From the NCBI RefSeq assembly GCF_900106805.1, contig NZ_FNNP01000001.1:62001-126000 (forward strand): a stretch of 64,000 nt of DNA, written 5' to 3'. Below, one piece after another: positions 28,351-39,548 of this stretch. Made by a program: the position numbers and the translations under genes. Every line of letters begins with the position of its first letter. Positions within the stretch are counted from its first letter, which is position 1. This stretch comes from Ruegeria halocynthiae. GTDB taxonomy: Bacteria > Pseudomonadota > Alphaproteobacteria > Rhodobacterales > Rhodobacteraceae. A model generated the notes under the pieces. The model was not told the DNA's origin. It worked only from the letters and a program-made list of their open reading frames with translations, and did no database searches.

Positions 28351-29514
28351 CTACGATAGAAACGGTAGCCACCGCTCTATTGCTTCAATCAAAGCCTCAA
28401 TTTTCTCTGGATACTTGGCAGCATATCCAGCCCCGGTCGCAGGAATACCCCACTTGATCAAAGTATCGACGGCAAGATCACCTTTGCTTGCGCACCACTT
28501 GAGAAAGCTGGCCAGTCCGGTTTTGAGCTTAGCTACGATTGCCTCAATCCGCTCACGCTCTGGATATTCCGCTTCTAATGCGGTCGAGAGTTCTTCTTCT
28601 GCTTCCCAAATTAATGCAGTCGCACCGGACAAACGCTTGTCGTCAATGCTTTCAGGAGGGTAGTTCCCCCCAATACCATGGCGGGCAGAGGTTCGAGTGT
28701 TCAAACTTTCTTTGAGGTCAGCATGTGCGACTTCGACGTCACGCCGTGATTGAATGCGTTCTATTTCGGATGCAACGGCCTTGGGTCCCATATTCCAAAT
28801 CTCTTCGCGAATATTGGCTATCCGTTTTTCGAGTTCCGCATCAGCGATGTCGCCTAATAGATGGCTTTCATACCACGGACGCCAATAGCTCCACTCCTTC
28901 CGCCCGTCGTCGAACAAGAAGCCAAACAGTTTTTGGAATCTTATGGACCGTTTGTCTTTTCTGTCGCTGAGCGGATTTGACATCAGGCCTTGCGTATTGC
29001 CGCTGTGTGAAAGATTGGCCAGTTCAGCGTCTAAATCAGCAATGAATTGCTTCTGCAACGATGCTCCTAGGCTATGCCCAGCGTAAAACGTGTTTTCGGG
29101 GCTCGCAGGATACCAGTCGTCTGCTTCTTTGGAGAAAGGGACATAAGATTGACCGGGGCCGTATCTGAAGCTTATCGCGATGCCGGTTCGAGGGCGCGAG
29201 AGATTGGTTAGGTTTACGCCCAGGTTATGGTGGAACTGAAAGTTACCGGCCATCAACCAGAGTTTTGTACCCTGCTTGTCCACTAGAGTAGTGATTGTAC
29301 TTCGATGATTGCCGTACTGTTTGGCCAATAGAGCGGCGCGAAAGCACTGAAGGAGATAGAACTCCCTTTGTTGTTGCGAAAACTGATTAAGTTGGACTGG
29401 GTAGGAAAGGCTTCTAAGTATGATGCGCGCGAGAGCGGCGAGGTGCACCTTCGTTTCTCTGCGGCGTGAAAGTTCATTCACGAACTTCTCGATTTTCTCG
29501 CTTGCTCCATCCAT
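28351..29514 (-). CDS. Unknown 387-residue protein
   Basis: I do not recognise the family. The N-terminal half mixes strands and helices (TLVDKQGTKLWLMAGNFQFHHNLGVNL, GIAISFRYGPGQSYVPFSKE). A glycine-rich joint with HGIGGNYPPE at about residue 283 resembles GHNxPPE-type motifs seen in assorted phage and accessory proteins. The C-terminal part is helical, with a weakly hydrophobic end (WGIPATGAGYAAKYPEKIEALIEAIERWLPFL). AT-rich codon use and isolation between core genes point to lateral transfer. A defence or mobile-element role is possible but unsupported. Confidence 0.7.
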   Translation of the reverse strand: MDGASEKIEKFVNELSRRRETKVHLAALARIILRSLSYPVQLNQFSQQQREFYLLQCFRAALLAKQYGNHRSTITTLVDKQGTKLWLMAGNFQFHHNLGVNLTNLSRPRTGIAISFRYGPGQSYVPFSKEADDWYPASPENTFYAGHSLGASLQKQFIADLDAELANLSHSGNTQGLMSNPLSDRKDKRSIRFQKLFGFLFDDGRKEWSYWRPWYESHLLGDIADAELEKRIANIREEIWNMGPKAVASEIERIQSRRDVEVAHADLKESLNTRTSARHGIGGNYPPESIDDKRLSGATALIWEAEEELSTALEAEYPERERIEAIVAKLKTGLASFLKWCASKGDLAVDTLIKWGIPATGAGYAAKYPEKIEALIEAIERWLPFLS

Positions 29515-29561
29515 CTAATCCACCTTGACCAACCCACGATTCCTCTACATATCCCCAACCC

Positions 29562-31361
<1,800 letters not shown>

Positions 31362-31423
31362 GGCTTCTTGCATAAGTGGAGCGTATTAGTAAGGTTGTCC
31401 AAAATTGATTGGAGACCTTTGCT

Positions 31424-32077
31424 TTGGCTACACTTCCTTACCTCACTTCCCCAGGGGGGCTTGCAAAAGCGTTCAACGCGATTCAATCAGCGGCGACGCC
31501 TCCCAAAGTATCCGGTGATTTTGTCAAAACCGTATTAGGTATTCGCGGCGGCAGCGGCGACAACATGACGACGTTTCTGAAGCGCATAGGTTTCGCTTCA
31601 AGTGATGGATTGCCCACTGAAATCTACAGGAAGTTTCGAAACCAACAAACATCGGGTGCAGCCGTTGCTGAAGCGATGCGGAGTGCATATTCGGAGATCT
31701 TTCGTAGGAACGAATTTGCCAACCTGTTGTCAGACGAAGAACTGAAAGGACATATTGTTGAAATAACAGGAAGTGCGGCTGACGCGAGAAACGTAACTTT
31801 AACACTTTCGACGTTCAACAACATGAAAGAGTTTGCTGACTTTTCTGCCCAGGAAGCGGTGGATCAGCTTGCTGGTGATGACGGTAATTCAGTTGAATCC
31901 GTAAGAGATCAGATAAGAGAAAGTTTGCCAGAACCGCAAAACAAACAGAGATCAGAAACGGTTGGTTTAAACATAGGCTATACGATCAATCTAAATCTGC
32001 CGGCCACCAGTGATATCGCTGTTTTTAATGCGATTTTTAAGTCCCTTAAAGAACACCTTTTGACTGAAGATGGTTAA
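31424..32077 (+). CDS. DUF5343-domain protein
   Basis: Protein of 217 residues. LPYLTSPGGLAKAFNAIQSAATPPKVSGDFVKTVLGIRGGSGDNMTTFLKRIGF and the following FASSDGLPTEIYRKFR fit the DUF5343 family, a winged-helix-like domain of unknown function. The start TTG at 31424 (MATLPYL) has GGAG nine bases upstream; the frame also opens at a TTG 15 bases earlier, inside that site. The last eight bases overlap the next gene, a Swt1-type HEPN protein, so the two are translationally coupled. AT-rich relative to lepA. A toxin or defence role together with the HEPN partner is inferred. Confidence 0.75.
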   Translation: MATLPYLTSPGGLAKAFNAIQSAATPPKVSGDFVKTVLGIRGGSGDNMTTFLKRIGFASSDGLPTEIYRKFRNQQTSGAAVAEAMRSAYSEIFRRNEFANLLSDEELKGHIVEITGSAADARNVTLTLSTFNNMKEFADFSAQEAVDQLAGDDGNSVESVRDQIRESLPEPQNKQRSETVGLNIGYTINLNLPATSDIAVFNAIFKSLKEHLLTEDG

Positions 32078-32666
32078 GAAAGCGGAAATTGACATTCTCC
32101 TCCGTGCGTTCGGAGTGAGCGGTGTTCAAGCAGTGTCAGAAGTCGAAGAAGTTGAAGAGACCTTTGATGTAGAAGTTCTTCCTCGAAAACGGTCAGAAAA
32201 AAAACGTAAGCTCGCGGGATACGACCAATTTGAAGCTGAGGTTCGCCACCAGTCCTCAGAAATGTCTCAGTACTACGAGATATTTTATTGTCTGGAAGTT
32301 TCTATTCGTCAGTTGGTGGAAAACACTCTTTCAGAATCTGAAGGCGCAATGTGGTGGAACTCAGGAAGAGTTCCTGAAGGTTTCAGAACCGAGGTTTCAA
32401 ATCTCAAGAAGAAGGATGAAGATAGTGGGATCACGCCAAGATCAGAAAATGCTCTGGATTATCTGACTTTTGGTCAACTTGGGCAGCTGATTACATCCAA
32501 CTTTGATTTGTTTGGTGCATCGCTTTCTTCAAAAAGTGCGGTTTCAAGGATCATGAACCAGCTTAATATGTTGCGTAACCCAATTGCTCATTGTTGTCCT
32601 TTGGCTGAAGACGAAAAGGAACGTCTGGAACTAACGGTTCGCGATTGGTTTAGACTGAGGTCGTGA
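32070..32666 (+). CDS. Swt1-type HEPN domain protein
   Basis: Protein of 198 residues whose C-terminal 120 residues resemble the HEPN domain of Swt1 proteins: YYEIFYCLEVSIRQLVENTL, then the HEPN ribonuclease signature RNPIAH (Arg169, His174, pattern RX4H). An acidic and basic linker (EVEEVEETFDVEVLPRKRSEKKRK) precedes the domain. HEPN proteins with intact RX4-6H commonly cut RNA in toxin-antitoxin and phage-defence systems. Overlap with the DUF5343 gene indicates an operon. Whether DUF5343 restrains or guides it is unknown. Confidence 0.72.
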   Translation: MVKKAEIDILLRAFGVSGVQAVSEVEEVEETFDVEVLPRKRSEKKRKLAGYDQFEAEVRHQSSEMSQYYEIFYCLEVSIRQLVENTLSESEGAMWWNSGRVPEGFRTEVSNLKKKDEDSGITPRSENALDYLTFGQLGQLITSNFDLFGASLSSKSAVSRIMNQLNMLRNPIAHCCPLAEDEKERLELTVRDWFRLRS

Positions 32667-33037
32667 ACAGGCCCTTCTAGTAGTTGAGCAATTGGGTGCC
32701 AAGCTTTATTATTCCACGCGCCCGGCGGCACCGCCGACCCGCCCCCATGGGGCGGCGCGTTTGCGCCTCCCCTCGGGCCGGCGCTGCCCTTAGTTCTGTT
32801 GAACAACTGTAGGGCGGGCTTCAGCCCGCCATTCACCTGATCCAAACTCAACGCGCGTGGATCGGGTGGGTTTGGTGGCGGGCTGAAGCCCGCCCTACGG
32901 GGATGGAATGGTGGGTTGAAAACCCACCCTACGTAGGATGGGTTTTTAACCCGTCATCCCACTGTGACCCACCTCACAGCCCCAACCGCACCCTCCTGCT
33001 ACACTTGACCCAACGGAACCCTCGGCAGGAGGCGCAG
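32667..33037. repeat. Gene-free stretch with REP-like palindromes
   Basis: No coding gene. Palindromes lie at 32813-32830 (GGCGGGCTTCAGCCCGCC), 32877-32894 (the same element inverted), 32910-32928 (GGTGGGTT, GAA, AACCCACC) and 32937-32959 (GGATGGGTTTTTAACCCGTCATCC). The first two form a head-to-head pair like a bacterial interspersed mosaic element. The 5' part, 32700-32790, is GC-rich and contains the small palindrome GCCCCCATGGGGC. The last 40 bases hold the ribosome binding site of the next gene. Confidence 0.7.
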
Positions 33038-33358
33038 ATGTCCACATCCATGATCCCCCTTATCGCCCTCGGGTCGGCGGGTCTCTATTCTGTGGCCATG
33101 ATCGCGATGAAGTTCTGGTGGAAGCTCCCCGGCGTGGGCCTTGGCCTGCTGATCGTCGCGACCCTGCTGGCCGGGGCGACGCTGGAACTCGCCGCGCTGC
33201 GCGACGAACGGCTGGGCATCATCTATACCGGCATTCTGGGGGCCGAGGTTGTTCTGATCGCCATCGCCTCGTTCTTTCTATTCGGCGAGAACTTCTCGTA
33301 TCGCGAGGCGGCTGGCATTGGCCTCGTCATCCTCGGCACCGCGCTTGCCTGGGCGTAA
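33038..33358 (+). CDS. Small four-helix membrane protein, SMR/EamA-like
   Basis: Protein of 106 residues with four hydrophobic segments (IPLIALGSAGLYSVAMIAMKF, GVGLGLLIVATLLAGATLEL, GIIYTGILGAEVVLIAIASFFLF, AGIGLVILGTALAWA). The size and the closing FGENFSYREAAGIGLVILG resemble small multidrug resistance transporters and half-size DMT proteins, which work as dimers. The conserved glutamate of the first helix of EmrE is not evident, so drug transport should not be assumed. The ATG is preceded by AGGAGGCGCAG. Confidence 0.7.
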   Translation: MSTSMIPLIALGSAGLYSVAMIAMKFWWKLPGVGLGLLIVATLLAGATLELAALRDERLGIIYTGILGAEVVLIAIASFFLFGENFSYREAAGIGLVILGTALAWA

Positions 33359-33489
33359 GGCGAACATTAAGCGATTGTGAACTTTCCCTTAGGTAACTTG
33401 TAAGCCGCGCACCTCCTCCCAATCTCTTATCCCACAGCAACGATGTTCGTTTTTGAACTCTAAAGGGTCGCATACGGGAGGATATTCCA

Positions 33490-33936
33490 ATGACCAGATA
33501 CATGACTGCCGGCGCAGCCGCTCTGGCCACCGGCCTCACCCTCGGGACCGCCGCAATGGCCGATACGCCGGACCTGCGCGGCACATGGTTGGGGACCTAT
33601 ACGACCGTGCAGCCCAGCCATTTCTACAAGGGTGATCAGCCCCGCTTTAATCAGGCCGAATGGATGCTCGACGTCCAGATGCAGGAAGACAATGTTTTCT
33701 GGGGCCCCAGCAAATGGCGCCGCGAGGGTGATACCGAATGGAACGAATACGAGGTCACCGGAGCCATCAGCCGCGATGGATCAGGTTCGATTGGCATTGT
33801 TGAGACATCCCCGCTGGTGATCGGCGCGAATGCGTTGATCGATGCGCGGTACGAGGACGGCAAGATATTTGCCGATTTCCGTAGCCTGCGGAACGGAACG
33901 ACCTATAGCACCGTTCTGGAACGTCAGGTGAACTGA
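33490..33936 (+). CDS. Secreted protein of unknown function
   Basis: Protein of 148 residues with a signal peptide (MTRYMTAGAAALATGLTLGTAAMA). The mature part looks like a small beta-barrel: LRGTWLGTYTT, EWMLDVQMQEDNVFWGPSKWRR, SGSIGIVETS, GKIFADFRSLRNGTTYSTVLER, reminiscent of avidin- or lipocalin-like folds. No catalytic motif is seen. GGAGGATATTCCA precedes the ATG. Predicted location is the periplasm. I know no function. Confidence 0.75.
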   Translation: MTRYMTAGAAALATGLTLGTAAMADTPDLRGTWLGTYTTVQPSHFYKGDQPRFNQAEWMLDVQMQEDNVFWGPSKWRREGDTEWNEYEVTGAISRDGSGSIGIVETSPLVIGANALIDARYEDGKIFADFRSLRNGTTYSTVLERQVN

Positions 33937-34013
33937 AGCGTCTCCGGCCCGGGCAGGGATGTTAAGGGGGTACGATTGTCGCTGAATTTGTGACTGCGGC
34001 AAGGAGTAGTAGG

Positions 34014-34451
34014 TTACCCCGCTCGGGTCGGAGCGCTTCTCATGAATAATCGTCTCCAAACGGAGGCGACGGGCCGGGCGGCGATCTCACCGCCCGCGAC
34101 AGGGTCCAGACCCCCGCGTTTCAGGATGCGGCGTTCCTCGGCACGGGTCATCTGGATCTCGCGGACCTTCAGCGCGGCGTCGCGCGCGGTGCCATAGGTG
34201 CCGTCCGGCCCAGGTTCCATTCCGGGAATGCCCTGTCCCTTCGACCACCACCCGCGCAGCCCGCTGAGCGGGTGTTTGCGTCCGATCTGATCGTCATTGT
34301 GCAGATCCCAGATCCGTTCTGCCTCGGCCATCGAAACCAGCGCGGCCAGCGGTTTGCCATAGCGGGTCAGCACGATCACCTGACGGGGGTCTTGCGAGAG
34401 GGTGACCAGCTCACCCAAGCGATCGCGGGCCTGGGAAATGGAACAGCGCAT
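34014..34451 (-). CDS. Phd/YefM-type antitoxin domain protein, orphan
   Basis: Protein of 145 residues whose first 60 (MRCSISQARDRLGELVTLSQ, VIVLTRYGKPLAALVSMAEAERI) match the Phd/YefM fold that binds DNA and neutralises a toxin. The second half, rich in basic and glycine residues, is not typical of antitoxins. The ATG at 34451 follows GGAG by eight bases; the open frame extends upstream without support. No RelE, Doc or PIN toxin gene is adjacent: downstream is a convergent secreted-protein gene and upstream is a gene-free stretch. Confidence 0.75.
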   Translation of the reverse strand: MRCSISQARDRLGELVTLSQDPRQVIVLTRYGKPLAALVSMAEAERIWDLHNDDQIGRKHPLSGLRGWWSKGQGIPGMEPGPDGTYGTARDAALKVREIQMTRAEERRILKRGGLDPVAGGEIAARPVASVWRRLFMRSAPTRAG

Positions 34452-35233
34452 CAGCGAATCTCCGGTTATGCGATTCGTAAGATCTCGGGTCCGAGTGTCA
34501 TACGATCCGGACAATGCACCCCTAACACAGCGTGCGCGGCCTTTGCGGGTGCAGAAACCGGGCGGATTTCAGCCTGCGATCGAGGTTTGAACTTTTCTTC
34601 TTTCAAGCCTGCGGGATGCCGCGAAAACTCGGGTTATCCACATTGCTCTCCCGGTGGATATCAACAGCTTATCCCCGTCAAATTTTCATGCTGCAGTGCT
34701 ATTTTCTTGCCGGATGAGGGCGCTGATGCAAAAGTTCTTTCACTGCTTCGGTTCTTAGGAACAGGGGCGGTACGCAAAGGCCAAGGGGGTCGCGGCGACG
34801 AAGGCAGATTTTAGGATTTGTACTTGGTTGCAATGGCTTACCGGTGGTGGATCAGGTGGCTTGGGCTTCGGTCCGAGGCAGATGATCAACCTCTCAGAAG
34901 GTCTGAGCGGGCTGCGACGCGACATAGCGCGTGTGGCAGTCGTCCGGTTCCTTCGGGGGCCGGGCAACTGGATTGAAACGTCCCTCGGGCGGATCGGACC
35001 GGCAAGGCGTCAGGAGTGTCCGCAAGGATGCATGCAAAGACCGCGTCTGAGCACCTGACGCCTTTTCCTTTTGAGAACACTAGGCTCATACAGGCTACCA
35101 CGCACCACCCTCCGGACCAGAACGGGGTTCTTTCGCTTGCGCAAAAGAACCCCGTCTAAGTGTCAGAAATGCAATGCCGCGTCTATGCACCTGTACGTCA
35201 ACATTACGCGTGCCGGGTGCATGAGGCAACTAT
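34452..35233. other. Long gene-free stretch with DnaA-box-like sites
   Basis: About 780 bases in which no frame looks coding. At 34634-34642 there is a perfect consensus DnaA box, TTATCCACA, with two partial matches close by: ATATCCACC on the minus strand (34653-34661) and TTATCCCCG (34669-34677). The rest, about 34740-35160, has short spurious frames only. It may be the scar of a lost mobile element. Confidence 0.4.
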
Positions 35234-35266
35234 ATATTGCGGGTGGGCGCTGCGCAGCCGCAATAT
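35234..35266 (-). terminator. Hairpin downstream of the entericidin gene
   Basis: A perfect nine-base stem, ATATTGCGG and CCGCAATAT, with a 15-base GC-rich loop lies 11 bases past the stop of the small lipoprotein gene. The downstream tail is AT-rich but not a clean T-run. Confidence 0.4.
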
Positions 35267-35276
35267 CCCGTTACAT

Positions 35277-35414
35277 TCAGATATTTTCCTGAACGTCCTC
35301 AGCAGCACCCTGGATGGCGTCGCCTGCGTTTTCGATGTCTTTGCCGGCGCCCTTTGCAGTTTCGCAGGCGGTCAGAGTGAACAGGGCCAGGCCAATCAGA
35401 ATTGTGCGGATCAT
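35277..35414 (-). CDS. Entericidin A/B-family small lipoprotein
   Basis: Lipoprotein of 45 residues: MIRTILIGLALFTLTACETAKG with a lipobox LTAC, followed by the family pattern GAGKDIENAGDAIQGAAEDVQ. Entericidins are small membrane lipoproteins first described as an antidote/toxin pair in E. coli stationary phase; in alphaproteobacteria single copies are common and their role is unclear. GGAG lies six bases before the ATG at 35414; an ATG 12 bases earlier overlaps that site and is less likely. The gene stands alone. Confidence 0.85.
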   Translation of the reverse strand: MIRTILIGLALFTLTACETAKGAGKDIENAGDAIQGAAEDVQENI

Positions 35415-35514
35415 CGTTTGCTCCATAAGTACTTGTTTCAAATTGACTAGCAGCTTTCACAGGGCAGAGCTACAGGTTTTGCGCGACCCATGTATTCAGG
35501 ATCGAAGGTAACAA

Positions 35515-35856
35515 TCAGCTTTGGTCCTGGGCGCAGAAAAGTTCGTAAACAACTTCCAGTATTCGGGCGGGCCGATCATCGGCCAGCCTGTAGTAGATCG
35601 CTTTGCCCTCGCGGCGGGGAACAACCAACCCTTCAAGCCTGAGGCGCGACAGTTGCTGCGATACGGCGGCCTGGCGCGCCGACAGCAACCGCTCCAGCTC
35701 GGTCACGGATTTCTCGCCAGAGACGAGGTGACACAGGATCATCAGGCGCCCTTCGTGGCTGATGGCCTTGAGGAAGTTCGAGGCCCGTGTTGCGTTTTCG
35801 ACCATTCGGTCAAGTTCGCCAGGAGACATATCCCCGGTCATTTGCGGAAAAGCCAT
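35515..35856 (-). CDS. bigR: ArsR-family repressor of the BigR/SqrR persulfide-sensor type
   Basis: Winged-helix repressor of 113 residues. The HTH is in SVTELERLLSARQAAVSQQLSRLRLEGLV, with the beta-wing VPRREGKAIYYRLAD. Two cysteines, Cys42 (LMILCHLVSGEKS) and Cys108 (YELFCAQ), sit exactly where BigR and SqrR carry the pair that forms a polysulfide bridge on sensing reactive sulfur. Such repressors control persulfide dioxygenase and YeeE/YedE genes; a matching operon lies at 49160-51340, about 14 kb away, so control in trans is likely. The symbol follows the closest known type. Confidence 0.85.
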   Translation of the reverse strand: MAFPQMTGDMSPGELDRMVENATRASNFLKAISHEGRLMILCHLVSGEKSVTELERLLSARQAAVSQQLSRLRLEGLVVPRREGKAIYYRLADDRPARILEVVYELFCAQDQS

Positions 35857-36162
35857 GATCTTACACCCTCGTTACTGTCGCCGAATCCCGAATTAGCCTG
35901 AAGCCATCTTGAAGCGGGAGCCCTTCGTACAATTTTCATGCATGTATTTCCATATGCATGGATCAAAATAGCGTGATGCGACGGCCATGAACCGCGCAAT
36001 CTGATTTTCGCACCGCCTCAGAGGACACAATCGACCGGCGCGGGTCGTTTGAAAGTACAGGATCGCGCGGCCCCCCTTGCAGCCCCCCAGTGGCGGCACT
36101 AAGACTCGGGTAACTACTCTTCGGGTAATGTCCCGATCCATTGCAAAACAGGCAGGTTCCGA
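35857..36162. promoter_or_regulatory. Divergent intergenic region between bigR and clpP
   Basis: No gene is seen in 306 bases. It must hold the promoters of the divergent repressor and clpP genes. I could not identify a convincing heat-shock (RpoH) promoter by eye, nor a BigR/SqrR-type operator. Confidence 0.4.
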
Positions 36163-36795
36163 ATGTTCGATCCAGTTGATACATATATGAACACTCTCGT
36201 CCCCATGGTCGTCGAGCAGACCAGCCGGGGCGAGCGCGCATATGATATTTTCTCGCGCCTTCTGAAAGAGCGGATCATTTTCATCAACGGCCCGATCCAC
36301 GACGGGATGAGCCATCTGGTTGTGGCCCAGTTGCTGCACCTTGAGGCGGACAATCCGAACAAGGAAATCTCGATCTACATCAACTCGCCGGGTGGCGTGG
36401 TCACCAGCGGTTTGTCGATTTACGATACAATGCAGTATATCAAGCCGAAATGTTCCACATTGGTGATCGGTCAGGCGGCCTCGATGGGGTCGGTTCTGCT
36501 GGCCGGAGGCGAGAAGGGGATGCGTTTCTCGCTGCCCAACAGCCGGATCATGGTTCACCAGCCCAGCGGCGGGTATCAGGGTCAGGCCAGCGACATCATG
36601 ATTCATGCGGCCGAGACGCAAAAACTCAAGGATCGCCTGTATGACATCTATGTACGTCATACCGGACAGACCAAAAAAGCGGTTGAAAAGGCGCTGGATC
36701 GTGACAATTTCATGAGCCCGGAAGAAGCCAAGGAATGGGGTCACATCGACGAGATCGTCGAGAACCGCGCCAAGATGGATGGCGACGAGGCCTAG
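36163..36795 (+). CDS. clpP: ATP-dependent Clp protease proteolytic subunit
   Basis: Serine protease subunit of 210 residues that forms the double-heptamer chamber used by ClpX and ClpA. The catalytic triad is visible: Ser107 in GQAASMGS, His132 in MVHQPSGG, Asp181 in LDRDNFMS. The N-terminal [14 protein letters not shown] region and YINSPGG are conserved. clpX follows 135 bases downstream, the usual order. Codon use matches the core genome. Confidence 0.98.
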   Translation: MFDPVDTYMNTLVPMVVEQTSRGERAYDIFSRLLKERIIFINGPIHDGMSHLVVAQLLHLEADNPNKEISIYINSPGGVVTSGLSIYDTMQYIKPKCSTLVIGQAASMGSVLLAGGEKGMRFSLPNSRIMVHQPSGGYQGQASDIMIHAAETQKLKDRLYDIYVRHTGQTKKAVEKALDRDNFMSPEEAKEWGHIDEIVENRAKMDGDEA

Positions 36796-36930
36796 GTTCA
36801 AATCCTCGCGCGTCAGGCGTGGGGATCGATTTTGAGATTGTAGCTGCCAGGGTGCTGGCCTAAGCTGCAGGCATATACGGCAAGCGCGGTCCTAAGAGGG
36901 GCCGCTGAGACGGAGCCCGAGGGGTAAAGC

Positions 36931-38196
<1,266 letters not shown>

Positions 38197-38218
38197 GCCG
38201 CATTGTTTGATGCACACA

Positions 38219-38245
38219 CGGCGCGGCATTGTCCGCGCCGTTTTT
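38219..38245 (+). terminator. Rho-independent terminator of clpX
   Basis: Eight-base stem CGGCGCGG and CCGCGCCG with a CATTGT loop, followed by TTTTT. It lies 22 bases after the clpX stop and just before the RidA-family gene. Confidence 0.85.
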
Positions 38246-38258
38246 GTTTGAGGACTCG

Positions 38259-38621
38259 ATGACAATAAAACGTATTTCGTCAGGTGGAGAATTCGAAGCC
38301 AAGGTGGGTTACTGCCGCGCGGTTGTGGCCGGGGGCTGGGTACATGTTGCAGGGACCGTCGGGCAGGGCGCAACGGTTGTCGATCAATGCCGTTCAGCAC
38401 TGTCGATTATCGAGAACGCGCTGGCCGAGGCGGGTGTATCGTTCTCGGATGTTGTCCGCGTCACATACATGCTGCCGGATCGCGCCGAATTCGACCCCTG
38501 CTGGCCAGTTCTGGCCGAGACCTTTGGCGCCAATCCACCTGCCGCGACGATGATCGAATGCGGATTGATCGATCCGAAGTACCGGATCGAAATCGAAGTT
38601 ACCGCTATTCTGCCGGAATGA
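38259..38621 (+). CDS. RidA-family protein (YjgF/YER057c/UK114)
   Basis: Protein of 120 residues of the Rid superfamily; archetypal RidA hydrolyses reactive enamine/imine intermediates. The fold is indicated by RAVVAGGWVHVAGTVGQ, SIIENALAEAGVSFSDVVRVTYML and IEIEVTAIL. The arginine essential in RidA (usually in PARxxV near residue 105) is not obvious: the corresponding part reads PPAATMIECGLI, so this may belong to another Rid subgroup without imine deaminase activity. The ATG at 38259 follows GAGGACTCG, right after the clpX terminator. Confidence 0.87.
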   Translation: MTIKRISSGGEFEAKVGYCRAVVAGGWVHVAGTVGQGATVVDQCRSALSIIENALAEAGVSFSDVVRVTYMLPDRAEFDPCWPVLAETFGANPPAATMIECGLIDPKYRIEIEVTAILPE

Positions 38622-38700
38622 CGCAGGCAGCGCCGGCAGTACTGGACCTTGGCGTGCCTTTGGTCCATATCTGCGGGGATAGAAATGCCGGAGGCAGCCG

Positions 38701-39084
38701 ATGGGAATCCTGAACAGTCTTTTGCGGGCCGTAACCTGGTGGAACGGAGCTACCCTGAACACGCAGATTTTCACCGCGCGCAAGGGCGTCAAGGTCGGTG
38801 AAGACGACGAAGGCAACGTATTCTACCGCACTGCCGACGACAGCAAGCGTTGGGTGATTTTCAATGGCGAGGCCGAGGCCAGCCGGATCGATCCGGATTG
38901 GCATGGCTGGCTGCACCGTACATGGGACGAGCCTCCAACCGATAAACCCCTGGCCCACAAGTCTTGGGAAAAACCACATCAGGAAAACCTGACAGGAACC
39001 GCGCTCGCCTACGCACCAGCGGGATCTCTGCGTCGCGCCGATCCGGTCGAACGCACAGATTACGAGGCGTGGAGCCCGGAATAG
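38701..39084 (+). CDS. NADH:ubiquinone oxidoreductase subunit NDUFA12
   Basis: Accessory subunit of respiratory complex I, 127 residues, homologous to mitochondrial B17.2/NDUFA12 and restricted to alphaproteobacteria among bacteria. Diagnostic parts are [46 protein letters not shown] and the C-terminal [22 protein letters not shown]. The gene begins a run with mlaD and the DUF2155 gene, an arrangement familiar from Rhodobacterales. Confidence 0.95.
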   Translation: MGILNSLLRAVTWWNGATLNTQIFTARKGVKVGEDDEGNVFYRTADDSKRWVIFNGEAEASRIDPDWHGWLHRTWDEPPTDKPLAHKSWEKPHQENLTGTALAYAPAGSLRRADPVERTDYEAWSPE

Positions 39085-39095
39085 GCGAAGAATAG

Positions 39096-39548
39096 ATGTC
39101 TGCTCACACCAAGACCGAAGTCATTGTCGGCGGGGCCGTACTGGCCTGCGCCATTGCGTTTGGCGTTTATGCAAGCCAGTCCACCGGCCTGTCGCAATCC
39201 AGTGCTGGATATGAACTCGGCGCGTCTTTCCGCTCGTTGGAAGGTGTCGGCGTCGGCACTGATGTACGACTGGCGGGCGTCAAGATCGGGGCCGTGACGA
39301 ATGTCACCCTGAACTCTGACACCTATCGCGCGGATACCCAGTTCTCGGTGGCAGATGGGATCCTTATCCCGGATGACAGTGCTGCCGTGATCTCGTCCGA
39401 AGGGCTGCTGGGCGGCAACTTTGTAGAACTGATGCCCGGCGGTTCGCCATTCTACTTCGAGGCGGGGGATCAAATCGAGGATACGCAGGGTGCGGTCAGC
39501 CTGATCTCGTTGCTGGTCAAGTTTGTGGCCGGGGACGGCAGCGAATGA
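39096..39548 (+). CDS. mlaD: MlaD-type MCE-domain lipid transport protein
   Basis: Periplasmic protein of 150 residues anchored by one N-terminal helix (EVIVGGAVLACAIAFGVYA), with an MCE domain (YELGASFRSLEGVGVGTDVRLAGVKIGAVTNV, then SSEGLLGGNFVELMPGG). MlaD hexamers bind phospholipids for the ATP-driven Mla system that maintains outer-membrane lipid asymmetry. Partner genes mlaE and mlaF are not in the window. The stop overlaps the next start by four bases. Confidence 0.92.
   Translation: MSAHTKTEVIVGGAVLACAIAFGVYASQSTGLSQSSAGYELGASFRSLEGVGVGTDVRLAGVKIGAVTNVTLNSDTYRADTQFSVADGILIPDDSAAVISSEGLLGGNFVELMPGGSPFYFEAGDQIEDTQGAVSLISLLVKFVAGDGSE

Noticed and set aside
34828-35058. Plus-strand frame of 76 codons in the gene-free stretch
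   Set aside because: No ribosome binding site, no homology recognised, composition not distinctive.
35893-36801. Minus-strand frame of 302 codons
   Set aside because: Antisense to clpP and its leader; composition typical of a shadow frame.
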